Shown here: one piece after another, positions 44,742-53,718 of the stretch | Layout: each line of letters starts with the position of its first letter | Numbering within the stretch: the stretch's first letter is position 1 | Assembly (NCBI GenBank): GCA_035632315.1 | Contig: DASQGZ010000043.1 | Coordinates: forward strand, 62,001-126,000 | Length of the DNA: 64,000 nucleotides | From: JAFDZW01 sp035632315 | GTDB taxonomy: Bacteria > Bacteroidota > Ignavibacteria > Palsa-1295 | Direction of reading: 5' to 3' | Program-made: the position numbers and the translations under genes | Notes under the pieces: model-generated | Seen by the model: the letters and a program-made list of their open reading frames with translations, nothing else | Databases searched by the model: none | What the model was told of the DNA's origin: nothing

Positions 44742-45394
44742 GGCAGCCAAACGTACGTATTGTTGCTGCCGAGATCATCGGGACATTCATAATAGTTTTT
44801 CTGGGTACCGGCTCGATCATGGCGAACGAAGCAACGAGCGGAGGTATCGCTCATCTCGGCATTTGCATAATATGGGGTTTTGCAGTATTCCTTGCGATTG
44901 TTGTTGCCGAACGAATCGGGCAGGGACATTTTAATCCTGCCGTGACGATAGCCGTCGCATTGAAAGAAAAAATATCAGCCTCTGTCATTCTCCTTCGAAT
45001 CGCCTCGCAAGTTATAGGGGCGCTTGCGGCAAGTACGCTGCTTCGTTATGCCTTGCCGACAATAACAACACTTGGCCAGACGTTACCAAACCTTCCTGTC
45101 TGGATGGTCTTTCTCATCGAAACGGTGATATCATTCGGCCTGATGGCAACGATAGAATTTTCGGTGCTGAAAAAATTGAAGCTCACGAATGCTGCGCTTA
45201 TTATAGGCGGGTATGTCGCATTGGCAGCGTTTGTTGCCGGTCCATATACCGGAGCGTCGATGAATCCTGCTCGAACGCTTGGTCCGGCGATTGTCGGCGG
45301 CATAATGCCGGCGTTATGGCTCTATATGATCGCTCCGTCACTCGGGATGGTCCTTGCCGTCAGTATTATTCGCCAACGCTCGGAGATACCGTAG
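44738..45394 (+). CDS. aqpS: Aquaglyceroporin of the arsenic operon (AqpS-like)
   Basis: 218 residues with six hydrophobic helices and two NPA boxes: GHFNPAVT in loop B and ASMNPARTLGP in loop E. MIP channels in ars operons (AqpS) let arsenite or methylarsenicals leave the cell down their gradient after ArsC and ArsI have produced them. It overlaps arsC by four bases (ATGA). No ArsB or Acr3 efflux pump is present, so this channel is the likely exit. Confidence 0.9.
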   Translation: MRQPNVRIVAAEIIGTFIIVFLGTGSIMANEATSGGIAHLGICIIWGFAVFLAIVVAERIGQGHFNPAVTIAVALKEKISASVILLRIASQVIGALAASTLLRYALPTITTLGQTLPNLPVWMVFLIETVISFGLMATIEFSVLKKLKLTNAALIIGGYVALAAFVAGPYTGASMNPARTLGPAIVGGIMPALWLYMIAPSLGMVLAVSIIRQRSEIP

Positions 45395-45448
45395 AGCGGA
45401 TCGTTTTATATTGACGAAATGAATGGTCCTGTTGTTCTTAGACGCGAT

Positions 45449-46822
45449 ATGAAAAGCTCTATTCGAATTGCATCCGGGCAGGGATTTTGGGGTGATCTGC
45501 CGACAGCGCCGATCGATCAGGTGCGCCGCGCAAACGCCGATTCGCCTGTCGATTATATGATGATGGATTATCTCGCCGAAGTGACGATGTCCATTATGCA
45601 AAAACAAAAACTCAAAGATCCGAACGCCGGGTATGCGCGGGATCTCGTTGAAGTGATCGATGCGATCCTTCCGGATATTGTCGAGAAGAACATCAAAGTG
45701 ATCACTAACGGCGGCGGTGTTAATCCTGAAGCGTGCCGCGATGCGATCTTTGCGATCGCGCGCAAGCGAGGTATAAAAATAAAGGTCGGTGTCGTACTTG
45801 GCGATAACATTCTCGATTCTCTCGATGCGCTGCTTCGGGCAGGCCATGACCTGAAAAATATGGAGTCGGGCGAAAAATTAACCGATGTTCGTGAACGAGT
45901 GCTCAGCGCAAATGTGTATTTCGGCGCAATGCCGATCGTCGAAGCACTGCGCCAGGGCGCGCAGATCGTCATCACCGGGCGTACGACCGATACGGGCCTT
46001 ACACTTGCGCCGATGATCTACGAATTTGGTTGGAAAGAGAATGATTGGAACAAGCTTGCTGCGGGGACAGTCGCCGGACATATTCTCGAATGCGGCGCGC
46101 AAAGTTCGGGCGGGAATTTTGCAGCCGGTTGGAAAAGCGTCAAAGATTTTGCAAATATCGGTTTCCCGATCGCCGAAGCCTACGACAATGGTGACTTTGT
46201 GATCACAAAGCATCCCGCAACGGGCGGGAAAGTTTCACGGCAGACGGTTGCCGAACAACTTCTCTATGAGATCGGCGATCCGAAGGAATACATCACACCG
46301 GATTGTGTTGCCGATTTTACGTCCATCAGACTTCGCGATCTCGGCAAAGACCGCGTGCTTGTTCATGATATTATCGGGAAAGCGGCAACGCCATTTTATA
46401 AAGTTTCGATGTCATATAACGACGGCTTCTCCGCCTCGGGTACGCTTACGTACACATGGCCAGATGCAATGGAAAAGGCAAAACTCGCCGATAAAATATT
46501 GCGCGCGCGCTTGGCAAAAGCAGGCTGTTCGTTCGATGAGTTTCGCACCGAGTTTCTCGGCTATAATTCCTGCCACGGACCATTGACGCCGACAAAAGAA
46601 CGTGATGTTCAGGAAGTTGTCGTGAAGTTCGGTGTTCGCGGCAATGATAAAAAGTCCATTGCGGAATTCGGCAAGCATATCGCACCACTGATCCTGACGG
46701 GTCCGCCAAGCGTCACCGGATTTGCCGGCGGGCGGCCTAAGCCGAGCGATGTTGTTGCCTACTGGCCTGCATTATTGAAAAAAACAGCGGTGACACCGCA
46801 AGTTGTTGTAGATGAAGCTTGA
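45449..46822 (+). CDS. AtuA family (acyclic terpene utilisation, DUF1446) protein
   Basis: 457 residues from the ATG at 45449 (MKSSIRIASGQGFWGD); an ATG at 45419 would add ten residues. Segments ITNGGGVNPEACRDAI, IVITGRTTDTGLTLAP and GYNSCHG mark the family. Members occur with acyl-CoA carboxylase genes in terpene or related branched-acid catabolism, but those partners are absent here. The small C-terminal domain found fused in some homologs is encoded separately by the next gene. Confidence 0.86.
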   Translation: MKSSIRIASGQGFWGDLPTAPIDQVRRANADSPVDYMMMDYLAEVTMSIMQKQKLKDPNAGYARDLVEVIDAILPDIVEKNIKVITNGGGVNPEACRDAIFAIARKRGIKIKVGVVLGDNILDSLDALLRAGHDLKNMESGEKLTDVRERVLSANVYFGAMPIVEALRQGAQIVITGRTTDTGLTLAPMIYEFGWKENDWNKLAAGTVAGHILECGAQSSGGNFAAGWKSVKDFANIGFPIAEAYDNGDFVITKHPATGGKVSRQTVAEQLLYEIGDPKEYITPDCVADFTSIRLRDLGKDRVLVHDIIGKAATPFYKVSMSYNDGFSASGTLTYTWPDAMEKAKLADKILRARLAKAGCSFDEFRTEFLGYNSCHGPLTPTKERDVQEVVVKFGVRGNDKKSIAEFGKHIAPLILTGPPSVTGFAGGRPKPSDVVAYWPALLKKTAVTPQVVVDEA

Positions 46823-46886
46823 AGAATGTAAAATGCAAAATTGAAATGCATTATTTCTCAATTCCTAATTTTCAATTCTCAATTCC
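46822..46886. repeat. A+T-rich repeat between the AtuA genes
   Basis: Contains GAATGTAAAATGC followed by several CAATTC/AATTG units (CTCAATTCCTAATTTTC). It resembles 22822-22924 in wording and also fills a gap inside an apparent operon. Confidence 0.5.
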
Positions 46887-47252
46887 ATGAAGATGCAATT
46901 ATTACAGATCTGTCATGCCCGCAGCGGTGACAAAGGTGATGCGGCGAACGTCGGGCTGATCGCGCGCGAAGAAAAATTTTATCCGCTGATCAAGTCAAAG
47001 GTCACGTCTGCCGTCGTCAAGCGTCGTTTTAAGGGCATTTGTGAAGGAAAGGTCGAGCGGTACGAACTGCCGAACTTATGGGCATTGAATTTTTTACTTC
47101 ATAATACGCTCGGCGGCGGCGGGACAGTAAGTTTGAAACAAGATGCCCAGGGGAAAACGCTGGCGGCGGCGATGCTGCGCCTTGAGATCGACGTTCCTCC
47201 GTCGCTGCTGAAGAAAACGGCGAAACAAAAAAACAAGAAACGTGTTGCTTAA
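46887..47252 (+). CDS. AtuA C-terminal domain protein (stand-alone)
   Basis: 121 residues. The opening HARSGDKGDAANVGLIAR and later LNFLLHNTLGGGGTVSLKQDAQGKT are the signatures of the ferredoxin-like domain that forms the C-terminus of AtuA proteins. Here it follows the main AtuA gene by 64 bases as its own gene and presumably works with it. The tail is Lys-rich. Confidence 0.85.
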   Translation: MKMQLLQICHARSGDKGDAANVGLIAREEKFYPLIKSKVTSAVVKRRFKGICEGKVERYELPNLWALNFLLHNTLGGGGTVSLKQDAQGKTLAAAMLRLEIDVPPSLLKKTAKQKNKKRVA

Positions 47253-47261
47253 GAAAAGATA

Positions 47262-48164
47262 GTGAAAATTCTTCTGTTCATATTGGCTTTTGGAGCAGTA
47301 CTTTCTCAGATGACAGGTTGCTCAAATAAGCCAACCGAGCCACCTCCCGTGACTGCCCCAACGACCGATCTGAATGTTGCTGCCAATCATTTATTTCCTC
47401 CGCGCCTGGGCGAGTATTATTTAGTATGGGTTCAATACGTGTCCGATCCTATTTGGCATTTGGTTGATACGCTTACGATCGGACACATATTTGCGAATGA
47501 CTCGTCAAATAATTTATTTCATAATAAAAATATTTCATCGGCGGACTCGCTCCACGCTGCCATGATTTCGCTTGAACGGAGCCTTAATCCTTCGGCGCCG
47601 ACATTACCGTTATTGAGTGGGACATTTGTTAAAAATGATACTGCTCTTCTCGCGTGGCTTTCGATCGATATTGCCGGCGATTTTTCGAAATTATCGAGTA
47701 CGCTCGTTTTTACGACGTCGAATGCACAGGCAACGAACGATAGCGAATTTTATCTCTGCAAATATAACGGGACATCGTTTTTGCCGTCGCTCGAAAATCT
47801 TCCCCTCGTACCGGCAGCCTGGAAATATGGGCTCTGGGCGGTCGATTCGAATTTTTATCCGACGCAACGCATATTTTATGGCTTGTTCACAGGGCCGTCC
47901 GGTCACGATAGTGATAGCATCAACGATAATCTCCCATTTCCGGGCGGAGCTAAAAAACCGGCAATGAACCAACGCACGGGAAGCATTTTGGTAACGCTCG
48001 AACCGAATTGGTACACGATGCAAACATTGGTTGGGCTTGGTCCCGCATCATATCCGGTCTTACGCTTTGACCGGCGCATCAACATTACGCGCGACTCGAA
48101 TTATGCAATGACAAATGTTTCTGCCGGACTGCCTGCGGCAATAATAACAGTTCAGCAGAAATAA
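47262..48164 (+). CDS. Predicted lipoprotein, unknown function
   Basis: 300 residues from a GTG at 47262. The signal LLFILAFGAVLSQMTGC ends in a lipobox-like site (MTGC), followed by a Pro/Thr-rich linker (KPTEPPPVTAPTT). The rest is mixed alpha/beta with no recognised family. Its stop (48162-48164) touches the lysC stop on the other strand with no spacing. It starts nine bases after the AtuA-domain gene, perhaps by read-through rather than function. Confidence 0.65.
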   Translation: MKILLFILAFGAVLSQMTGCSNKPTEPPPVTAPTTDLNVAANHLFPPRLGEYYLVWVQYVSDPIWHLVDTLTIGHIFANDSSNNLFHNKNISSADSLHAAMISLERSLNPSAPTLPLLSGTFVKNDTALLAWLSIDIAGDFSKLSSTLVFTTSNAQATNDSEFYLCKYNGTSFLPSLENLPLVPAAWKYGLWAVDSNFYPTQRIFYGLFTGPSGHDSDSINDNLPFPGGAKKPAMNQRTGSILVTLEPNWYTMQTLVGLGPASYPVLRFDRRINITRDSNYAMTNVSAGLPAAIITVQQK

Positions 48165-49544
48165 TCAAACGCTGAAAAATTCATTGTGAATGCGCTTGAC
48201 GGCGCGTTCAACCACAGATTCCGGGATGATGATCGAGAGCGCATTCGGTGCGCCGCCATACGAGATCATTTCGCAGTTCACTTTTTTTACCGCAGAAAAT
48301 AATCTCGATGCAACGCCTGAGGAATGTTCAAGACCATGGCCGATGAGTGTCACGAGCGCTTGTTCGTGCAAAACCTCTATATCCGCAAGGCCGGTGAGGC
48401 TCGTTTGCAGTTCACGCACTTCTTGTTCGCTGGCAAGCGCGAGCAGCGCATTATCGAACGACAAACTTGTCACCAGCGGAACGATCTTTTTCTCGGAGAG
48501 CGTATCGAAGACCAGTGGCAGCATCGTTGTTGAGGGCACTAACTCACCGGATCGGATCTGCACAAGCGAAACATTTCGCATAACCGCGATGCCTGTCAAT
48601 GGCTCTGCGTCGGTTGTCGACATAACGATCGTCGTTCCGCTCTGCTCGGGTTCTTTTGATGACAACACCCGAACAGGGATCCCTGCTTCGACCGCAGGAC
48701 CGATCGTTTCCGGGTGCAGAACCTTTGCACCGTAAAATGCCATCGCCGAAGCGTCGGCAAAATTCACAACCTGTTGAGCATACGCTTCCGGGACGATCCG
48801 CGGATCGCAGGTATAAATTCCGGCAACATCGGTCCAGATCTGAATTTCCTTCGCACCGGAAGCAACACCCATGATCGTTGCAGAAAAATCGGAGCCGCCT
48901 CGGCCGATCGTTGTTGTTTCGCCCCGTTTCGTTGAGCCGATAAAACCTTGTGTGATACAGACTGTTCCGCTGAGCATTTTTTTCACAAGCGGCTTCATCT
49001 GTTTCGTGATCTCGGGTATTTGAGGACGTGCACGTGTAAATGACGAATCGGTAATGAAAAAATCTTTTGCGTCGCAAAGTTGTGCTCCGATGCCGCGCCC
49101 AGTAAGATATTCACGGATCGCATGGGCGAAGATCGCTGTAGATGCGCGTTCACCGGCAGAAAGAAGTTTATCTTTCATTCTTGGGGTGAGTTCGCCAAGC
49201 AGTTCGATGCCGCGAACCAGCGTCCGAAGCTCGCGCCAAATGAAACGCAATTCCAGCGCTGATTCTTGTTCGGCGCGGGTCCCAAGCGTAAGATCGCGAA
49301 CGATCGTAAAGTGACGTTCGTCAAGAGCGGAAATGATCTTATGTGCTTCGTCGAATTTTCCGAGCAGCGCAAGCTCGCCAATACGGATAAGAGAATTCGT
49401 CACTCCGGCACATGCAGATAACACCACCAGCGGCCGCACGCCGCGTTTGATCCCGTGTTCGGCGACAATATCTATTGCGCGCCGCATTGCCGGCGCATCT
49501 TGCACGGATGTTCCTCCGAACTTTTGAACGACGATACTGCTCAT
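48165..49544 (-). CDS. lysC: Aspartate kinase
   Basis: 459 residues. The kinase domain starts KFGGTSV (7-13) and includes GFIGSTKRGETTTIGRGGSDFSA and the aspartate-binding segment KEIQIWTDVAGIYTCDP. Two C-terminal ACT domains (GIAVMRNVSLVQIRS and ALVTLIGHGLEHS) bind the inhibitory amino acid. It phosphorylates L-aspartate at the head of the lysine, threonine and methionine pathways. It lies four bases downstream of a peptide-binding lipoprotein gene. Confidence 0.95.
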   Translation of the reverse strand: MSSIVVQKFGGTSVQDAPAMRRAIDIVAEHGIKRGVRPLVVLSACAGVTNSLIRIGELALLGKFDEAHKIISALDERHFTIVRDLTLGTRAEQESALELRFIWRELRTLVRGIELLGELTPRMKDKLLSAGERASTAIFAHAIREYLTGRGIGAQLCDAKDFFITDSSFTRARPQIPEITKQMKPLVKKMLSGTVCITQGFIGSTKRGETTTIGRGGSDFSATIMGVASGAKEIQIWTDVAGIYTCDPRIVPEAYAQQVVNFADASAMAFYGAKVLHPETIGPAVEAGIPVRVLSSKEPEQSGTTIVMSTTDAEPLTGIAVMRNVSLVQIRSGELVPSTTMLPLVFDTLSEKKIVPLVTSLSFDNALLALASEQEVRELQTSLTGLADIEVLHEQALVTLIGHGLEHSSGVASRLFSAVKKVNCEMISYGGAPNALSIIIPESVVERAVKRIHNEFFSV

Positions 49545-49548
49545 TGGT

Positions 49549-51288
49549 TTACTTATCGAGCCACACCCATTTGAGGTCGATCCTGTTCATTGCATCGAGC
49601 GGGTTATTGCGAACCCACGGCTGCAACAATCGGTAATGCTCTTGATAGAACAACGGAATGCACGGCGCTTCGGACGCGGCAATGTTTTCGGCTTCGGCGT
49701 ATAGTTTTACGCGCGCAGCGTCATCGGTCGTTTCGAGTGCGCGCGAGAAAATATTATTAAATTCTTTGTTATTCCACCGTGTGCTGTTCGGATAACTTTT
49801 CATCGCCTCGTTCGTCGGCACAAGCGAGCCATAAAGAAGATTCAGAAAATTTTCGATCTCGGGATAATCGGCGTACCACCGAGTAACCCACACGTCGAGC
49901 TTGCCGTCTTCCGACTGATCGAGGAGCTGTCCGGATTGCATGACGTTCAACTCGACGCTTGCGCCAAGATTTACTTTCCACATATCCTGAACTGCCTGCG
50001 CGATCTGCATCTGGCTCGGTTCGTTATATACTGCAAGTTTGATCACGAGCGGATTGCTTGCGCCGAAACCTGCTTTGCCGAGCCAATAACGGGCGCTGTC
50101 CGGATTGAATGCGATGCCATGCACATCGCCGATCGGATAATCGGCAAACGCAGGCGGCACAATGAAATTATTCGCAGCGCTGTGTGGCATATTCTTCAAC
50201 ACATATTTTACGATGCGTTCGCGATCGACCCCAAAGCTCATCGCGCGGCGAAGAGCTGTGTTCGAATACTGAGGACTTGTGCACAGGATGTCAATAAAAT
50301 ACGAATTCATCGCTGTGATATGTTGCAGCTGATAATTCTTTTTCTGATATTCCGGCGTCAGCGTTTTCTCTGCGGTAACGACATTTTGGAATGACTCCGT
50401 CGGCAGCGTAAAGTCTTCGTCTTGCGTTGCGCGATCAAAATTCGCAAGCAATGTTTTGTCATCCTTTATCATCGTGAACCGCACCTCGTCAAGCAAAGGA
50501 AGTTGGTTTCCCGAACTATCGTGCTGCCAATAATGCGGATTACGTTTTAATAATATCTCTTCATCCGGCTTCCAGTCAACGAACAAAAATGCGCCGGTGC
50601 CGACCGGATGCTGAAAAAAATCTTTGCCGTATGTTTCGACCGCTTCGTGAGCAGTGACAAATCCGAAACTCGTGGTCAAATGTTCGAGGAATGGCGCGAA
50701 CGGCTTTATCAAATGTACGATAAAAGTAGAGTCATTAGCGGCTTCAAAACCGGAGACTCCGGTTATATTTTTGCCAACCTTATTGAGCGAGTCGCGGTAG
50801 AAATAATCGTCAGCACCGATGACGATGCCTTGGAATATCCAGAAGCCGCTCGTGAGTGTTTTCGGATCGCAGACACGTTCAAGGGAGTATTTCGCGTCGG
50901 CAGCGACAAACTTGCGTCCTTTTCCATTCGGGAAGCATTTATCGTCGTGAAAATAAGCATCGGTACGAAGATGGAATACGTACGTCTTTCCGTCTTCGGA
51001 AATTTCCCAGCTTTTCGCAAGTTCAGCTTCGACGTGCAGCGAAGAATTATTATCAACCAGGTGATCGTAAATGTTCGTCGCAATGTCATCTTCGACCTTA
51101 CTGTTCATCCGGACGGGATCGAGACTTGACGGATTGCCGCGGATCTCATTGAGCGTGTATCTTCCGCCGTATTTCTTGCCGCCTGCGCCGGCACGCATCG
51201 TAGCAGTATTTTCTTTGCGGCAGGATGTAACGAATGCGCCGATAGCAAATGCAGTCAGCACGAAGAGGAGTGATCGGATCGGTCGCAT
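49549..51288 (-). CDS. Oligopeptide-type ABC transporter substrate-binding lipoprotein (family 5)
   Basis: 579 residues. The signal ends in a lipobox (FVTSC, Cys23). Family segments: GGRYTLNEIRGNPSSLDPVRMNS, LAKSWEISEDGKTYVFHLR, and RRAMSFGVDRERIV. It should be lipid-anchored in the periplasm and deliver a peptide or similar ligand. No permease or ATPase genes are nearby, so its transporter is encoded elsewhere. Four bases separate it from lysC. Confidence 0.9.
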   Translation of the reverse strand: MRPIRSLLFVLTAFAIGAFVTSCRKENTATMRAGAGGKKYGGRYTLNEIRGNPSSLDPVRMNSKVEDDIATNIYDHLVDNNSSLHVEAELAKSWEISEDGKTYVFHLRTDAYFHDDKCFPNGKGRKFVAADAKYSLERVCDPKTLTSGFWIFQGIVIGADDYFYRDSLNKVGKNITGVSGFEAANDSTFIVHLIKPFAPFLEHLTTSFGFVTAHEAVETYGKDFFQHPVGTGAFLFVDWKPDEEILLKRNPHYWQHDSSGNQLPLLDEVRFTMIKDDKTLLANFDRATQDEDFTLPTESFQNVVTAEKTLTPEYQKKNYQLQHITAMNSYFIDILCTSPQYSNTALRRAMSFGVDRERIVKYVLKNMPHSAANNFIVPPAFADYPIGDVHGIAFNPDSARYWLGKAGFGASNPLVIKLAVYNEPSQMQIAQAVQDMWKVNLGASVELNVMQSGQLLDQSEDGKLDVWVTRWYADYPEIENFLNLLYGSLVPTNEAMKSYPNSTRWNNKEFNNIFSRALETTDDAARVKLYAEAENIAASEAPCIPLFYQEHYRLLQPWVRNNPLDAMNRIDLKWVWLDK

Positions 51289-51433
51289 TAAAAAGTATTG
51301 GGTTCGTTGAAAGAAAACGATGTGAAATGAACGTGAATCCGGTGAGAAATGTCGCAGAAGGGGAGCAGATGCAGGCTTTTTCTATTTCTGAAACCCCGCC
51401 CGACGCTCCGGTGTTGTGTGTGCTCGCTTTTCG

Positions 51434-51506
51434 GGTCAGGTAGCTCAGTTGGTAGAGCAAAGGACTGAAAATCCTTGTGTCGGGGGTTCAATTCCCTCCC
51501 TGACCA
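51434..51506 (+). tRNA. tRNA-Phe (anticodon GAA)
   Basis: Acceptor GGTCAGG/CCTGACC, D-stem GCTC/GAGC, anticodon stem AAGGA/TCCTT with loop CTGAAAA, T-arm GTTCAAT. CCA is not encoded. Confidence 0.96.
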
Positions 51507-51522
51507 CACTTCGAATTGTCAA

Positions 51523-51535
51523 GGGTGAATTGTGA
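51523..51535. repeat. Left copy of a 13-base inverted repeat flanking the MarR gene
   Basis: GGGTGAATTGTGA, exactly matched in inverse by TCACAATTCACCC at 52279-52291. Part of the same A+T-rich repeat wording as 22822-22924. Confidence 0.6.
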
Positions 51536-51610
51536 AGACATATCCCTGATAATTACTCATCTGACAAGCTGCCTCCTAACCCCACAGATAATAAAATTTA
51601 ACCCTCTGCG

Positions 51611-51722
51611 TCATATTTTAACCTTGATTTGTGTCATATTAATAGGTGTGTTGTGCGGGCAATAAATTGTGCCCAAGGAATCTGCTGCGTTTCTTTGTAG
51701 TATATTTGTGTGTACCAACACA
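51611..51722 (+). promoter_or_regulatory. Promoter and operator region of the MarR gene
   Basis: TATATTTG at 51701-51708 is a full match to the Bacteroidetes -7 element TAnnTTTG. TGTGT-ACCA-ACACA (51709-51722) directly follows it and ends five bases before the start codon, placing it where a repressor would block transcription. Further up, TTTGTGTCA (51628-51636) and its flank from 51611 match the region at 16732-16758. Autoregulation by the MarR protein is the obvious guess. Confidence 0.5.
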
Positions 51723-51727
51723 TACCA

Positions 51728-52216
51728 ATGGGGCAATCATTAGAACGCTGGTTAAAGCAAACATCGCCAATGTCCCCGGCGGCAGATGCGATGTTGAATT
51801 TGCTTGTTGCTTCGAGCCGTGTCGAGGAAGGGATGCAAAAAGTTCTGCGAGATTACAGCATCACGAGGCGGCAATATAATGTACTGCGTATTTTGCGCGG
51901 GGTCTATCCGAGCGGGCATCCGCGATCGGAGATCGCCATGCGAATGGTTGACCGCTCACCCGATGTCACACGTCTGGTCGATCGCCTGACCGAGATCGGC
52001 TTCGTCGAGCGCATCCGCGGCACAAAAGATAAGCGTGAATCCATTGCGAAACTCACCGTCAAAGGGTACGAACTGATGCATACGCTCGATCCGCTTGTCA
52101 GAGATTATATCGAGAAGGAATTCGGCGGACTCTTTACAGCCGAAGAATGCCGAGAACTTTCCCGATTGTGCGAGCGGACATACGCCAACGGAGAAGCTGG
52201 CAAGCTCGATCAGTGA
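51728..52216 (+). CDS. MarR family transcriptional regulator
   Basis: 162 residues from the ATG at 51728; a GTG at 51710 would overlap the operator-like palindrome. Winged helix-turn-helix: QYNVLRILRGVYP, RSEIAMRMVDRSPDVTRLVDRL as recognition helix, and the wing RGTKDKRES with the conserved Asp-Arg pair. It binds palindromic DNA as a dimer and usually responds to small phenolic or oxidising ligands. It stands alone, between tRNA-Phe and a lipoprotein gene, flanked by inverted 13-base repeats. Confidence 0.9.
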   Translation: MGQSLERWLKQTSPMSPAADAMLNLLVASSRVEEGMQKVLRDYSITRRQYNVLRILRGVYPSGHPRSEIAMRMVDRSPDVTRLVDRLTEIGFVERIRGTKDKRESIAKLTVKGYELMHTLDPLVRDYIEKEFGGLFTAEECRELSRLCERTYANGEAGKLDQ

Positions 52217-52278
52217 ATAATATTCAATGAAACATTATTAACGAATCCTGCCCAAGGTTTCGACGTATTTTTGTGTAT

Positions 52279-52291
52279 TCACAATTCACCC
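52279..52291. repeat. Right copy of the 13-base inverted repeat flanking the MarR gene
   Basis: TCACAATTCACCC, the reverse complement of 51523-51535, ending five bases before the lipoprotein start. Confidence 0.6.
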
Positions 52292-52296
52292 AGCGT

Positions 52297-52932
52297 ATGA
52301 AATATATCGCTACCGCATTACTTACAGCAATTATTTTCACCGGCTGTTATTCCAAAGGCAATGTCGCTCGTGTTACCGTCAGCCCGAGCTATCACAAAGG
52401 CGCACCCCTGCGTGTGCTTGTGATGCCGCTCTCGGTCGAGGGCTACCCCGATATGGTGATCAATGATTCATATACCGAACAGCTTTCGGGGACGATGATC
52501 CAAGTCGGCAATATCCCTCTTGACGCACACGCGGCATCGAGAAAAGCCGGAATGTCGGGGCCAGATTTTACGAATATCTACAGCAGCGATATTCTGACGA
52601 AATTAGTCTATCAGGAAAGCGCGGACGCACTGCTCGAAGGCTCGATCTCGTATACGTATATCCCACCTGTCAGTGGGACGAACCCAGCTCAGGTTATCCA
52701 TCGGGATTCTGCGCGGACGTCAATAACGACATATACCAGCGCCAGCGGCTACAGCACCGGAGGGTACTATGGCGAAAAATCAATGAGCCTCAGACTTGTT
52801 GACGCGCATTCCAGTATGGTGCTTGTCACGGCATATCTCAACGATGCCGATATTCAAGGGTATTTCAATTCGAGTTCATCGTATCATCCGATCGATGAGC
52901 TTGTAGAAGCGTTGAAGAAGAATTTGAAATAA
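52297..52932 (+). CDS. Predicted outer-membrane lipoprotein, GNA1162-like
   Basis: 211 residues from the ATG at 52297; the frame opens at 52273 but the signal fits the ATG. The signal peptide ends TAIIFTGC (Cys17). The rest (APLRVLVMPLSVEGYP, an alpha/beta domain, a Ser/Thr/Tyr-rich loop near 150-160, and a closing LVEALKKNLK) resembles putative lipoproteins of the DUF799/GNA1162 and TolB-N/CsgG-like fold. Likely an envelope protein that works in an assembly complex. No partners are adjacent; assignment is weak. Confidence 0.65.
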   Translation: MKYIATALLTAIIFTGCYSKGNVARVTVSPSYHKGAPLRVLVMPLSVEGYPDMVINDSYTEQLSGTMIQVGNIPLDAHAASRKAGMSGPDFTNIYSSDILTKLVYQESADALLEGSISYTYIPPVSGTNPAQVIHRDSARTSITTYTSASGYSTGGYYGEKSMSLRLVDAHSSMVLVTAYLNDADIQGYFNSSSSYHPIDELVEALKKNLK

Positions 52933-52969
52933 AAAAAAACCGCAGCATGATAATTACCATGCTGCGGTT
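52931..52969. terminator. Bidirectional hairpin terminator
   Basis: AACCGCAGCATG (52938-52949) and CATGCTGCGGTT (52958-52969) form a 12-base-pair stem. On the - strand the stem is followed by eight T (A-run at 52931-52939), so it is a strong terminator for yceI; on the + strand it ends the lipoprotein transcript less strongly. Confidence 0.88.
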
Positions 52970-53031
52970 CATTCATCATCATCATTCATACCGGAGCACA
53001 TTCGTAAAAACCGGTATGAGCACTTGTTCGC

Positions 53032-53610
53032 TTATTGCGCGACCAACTCTTTTTCATTCGATACGGTCGCGGGCTCAGCTGCCTCGCTTTGTTTTATCAA
53101 CTCTGCATCGATGGAAAGCTTGACTTCATCACCGACGGCAACACCGCCTGCTTCGGTCAGGGCATTCCAATGCAATCCATAATCCATTCGGTTGAGCTTG
53201 CCTGAAAGCTCGAAACCTGCAACGATCGAACCGCCAAACCCGACGGACTGGCCGTTATAGATCGCTTTGAGTGCGACTTCTTTTGTCGTGCCGCGGATCG
53301 TCATATCGCCGGTAACGACATATTCATCGTCACTCTTTTTCTCGATTGATTTCGAGACGAATGTGAGCTTCGGGTGATTCGCCGAATCGAAGAAATCAGC
53401 GCTTTTTAAATGCCCGTCGCGCATTTCGTTCTTTGTGTTAATGCTATTGACGTCAGCCTCGAAGACGACCTTCGACGTGCTGAAATCATCGCCGGTGGAA
53501 GTAATGCTTCCCGAGAAATCATCAAATGTGCCTGCTACCGAAGAAACGACAAGGTGACGAACCTTGAATTTTACTTCCGTATGTGCTTTATCAAGCGTCC
53601 AGATTGCCAT
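53032..53610 (-). CDS. YceI family lipid-binding-like protein
   Basis: 192 residues. It starts MAIWTLDKAHTEVKFKVRHLVVSSVAGTF (positions 1-29 of the YceI beta-barrel) and contains FVSKSIEKKSDDEYVVTGDMTIRG and AGFELSGKLNRMDYGL. YceI folds are lipocalin-like and bind isoprenoid chains. The usual signal peptide is missing, so it may be cytoplasmic, a common variant. A terminator follows; the 342 bases upstream hold a repeat. Confidence 0.92.
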   Translation of the reverse strand: MAIWTLDKAHTEVKFKVRHLVVSSVAGTFDDFSGSITSTGDDFSTSKVVFEADVNSINTKNEMRDGHLKSADFFDSANHPKLTFVSKSIEKKSDDEYVVTGDMTIRGTTKEVALKAIYNGQSVGFGGSIVAGFELSGKLNRMDYGLHWNALTEAGGVAVGDEVKLSIDAELIKQSEAAEPATVSNEKELVAQ

Positions 53611-53718
53611 AAGTTCTATCCTTTCAATGAATTAAATAAATGTATCAACAATCAATGTATATACATACGTTTAAGCGAAGAGCTTTGTTTCAGGTAATTT
53701 TAATGGAGTACATTGTGC

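Noticed and set aside
51434..52291. Integrated island using tRNA-Phe as attachment site
   Set aside because: No integrase and no direct repeat of the tRNA 3' end were seen; only the short inverted repeats remain.
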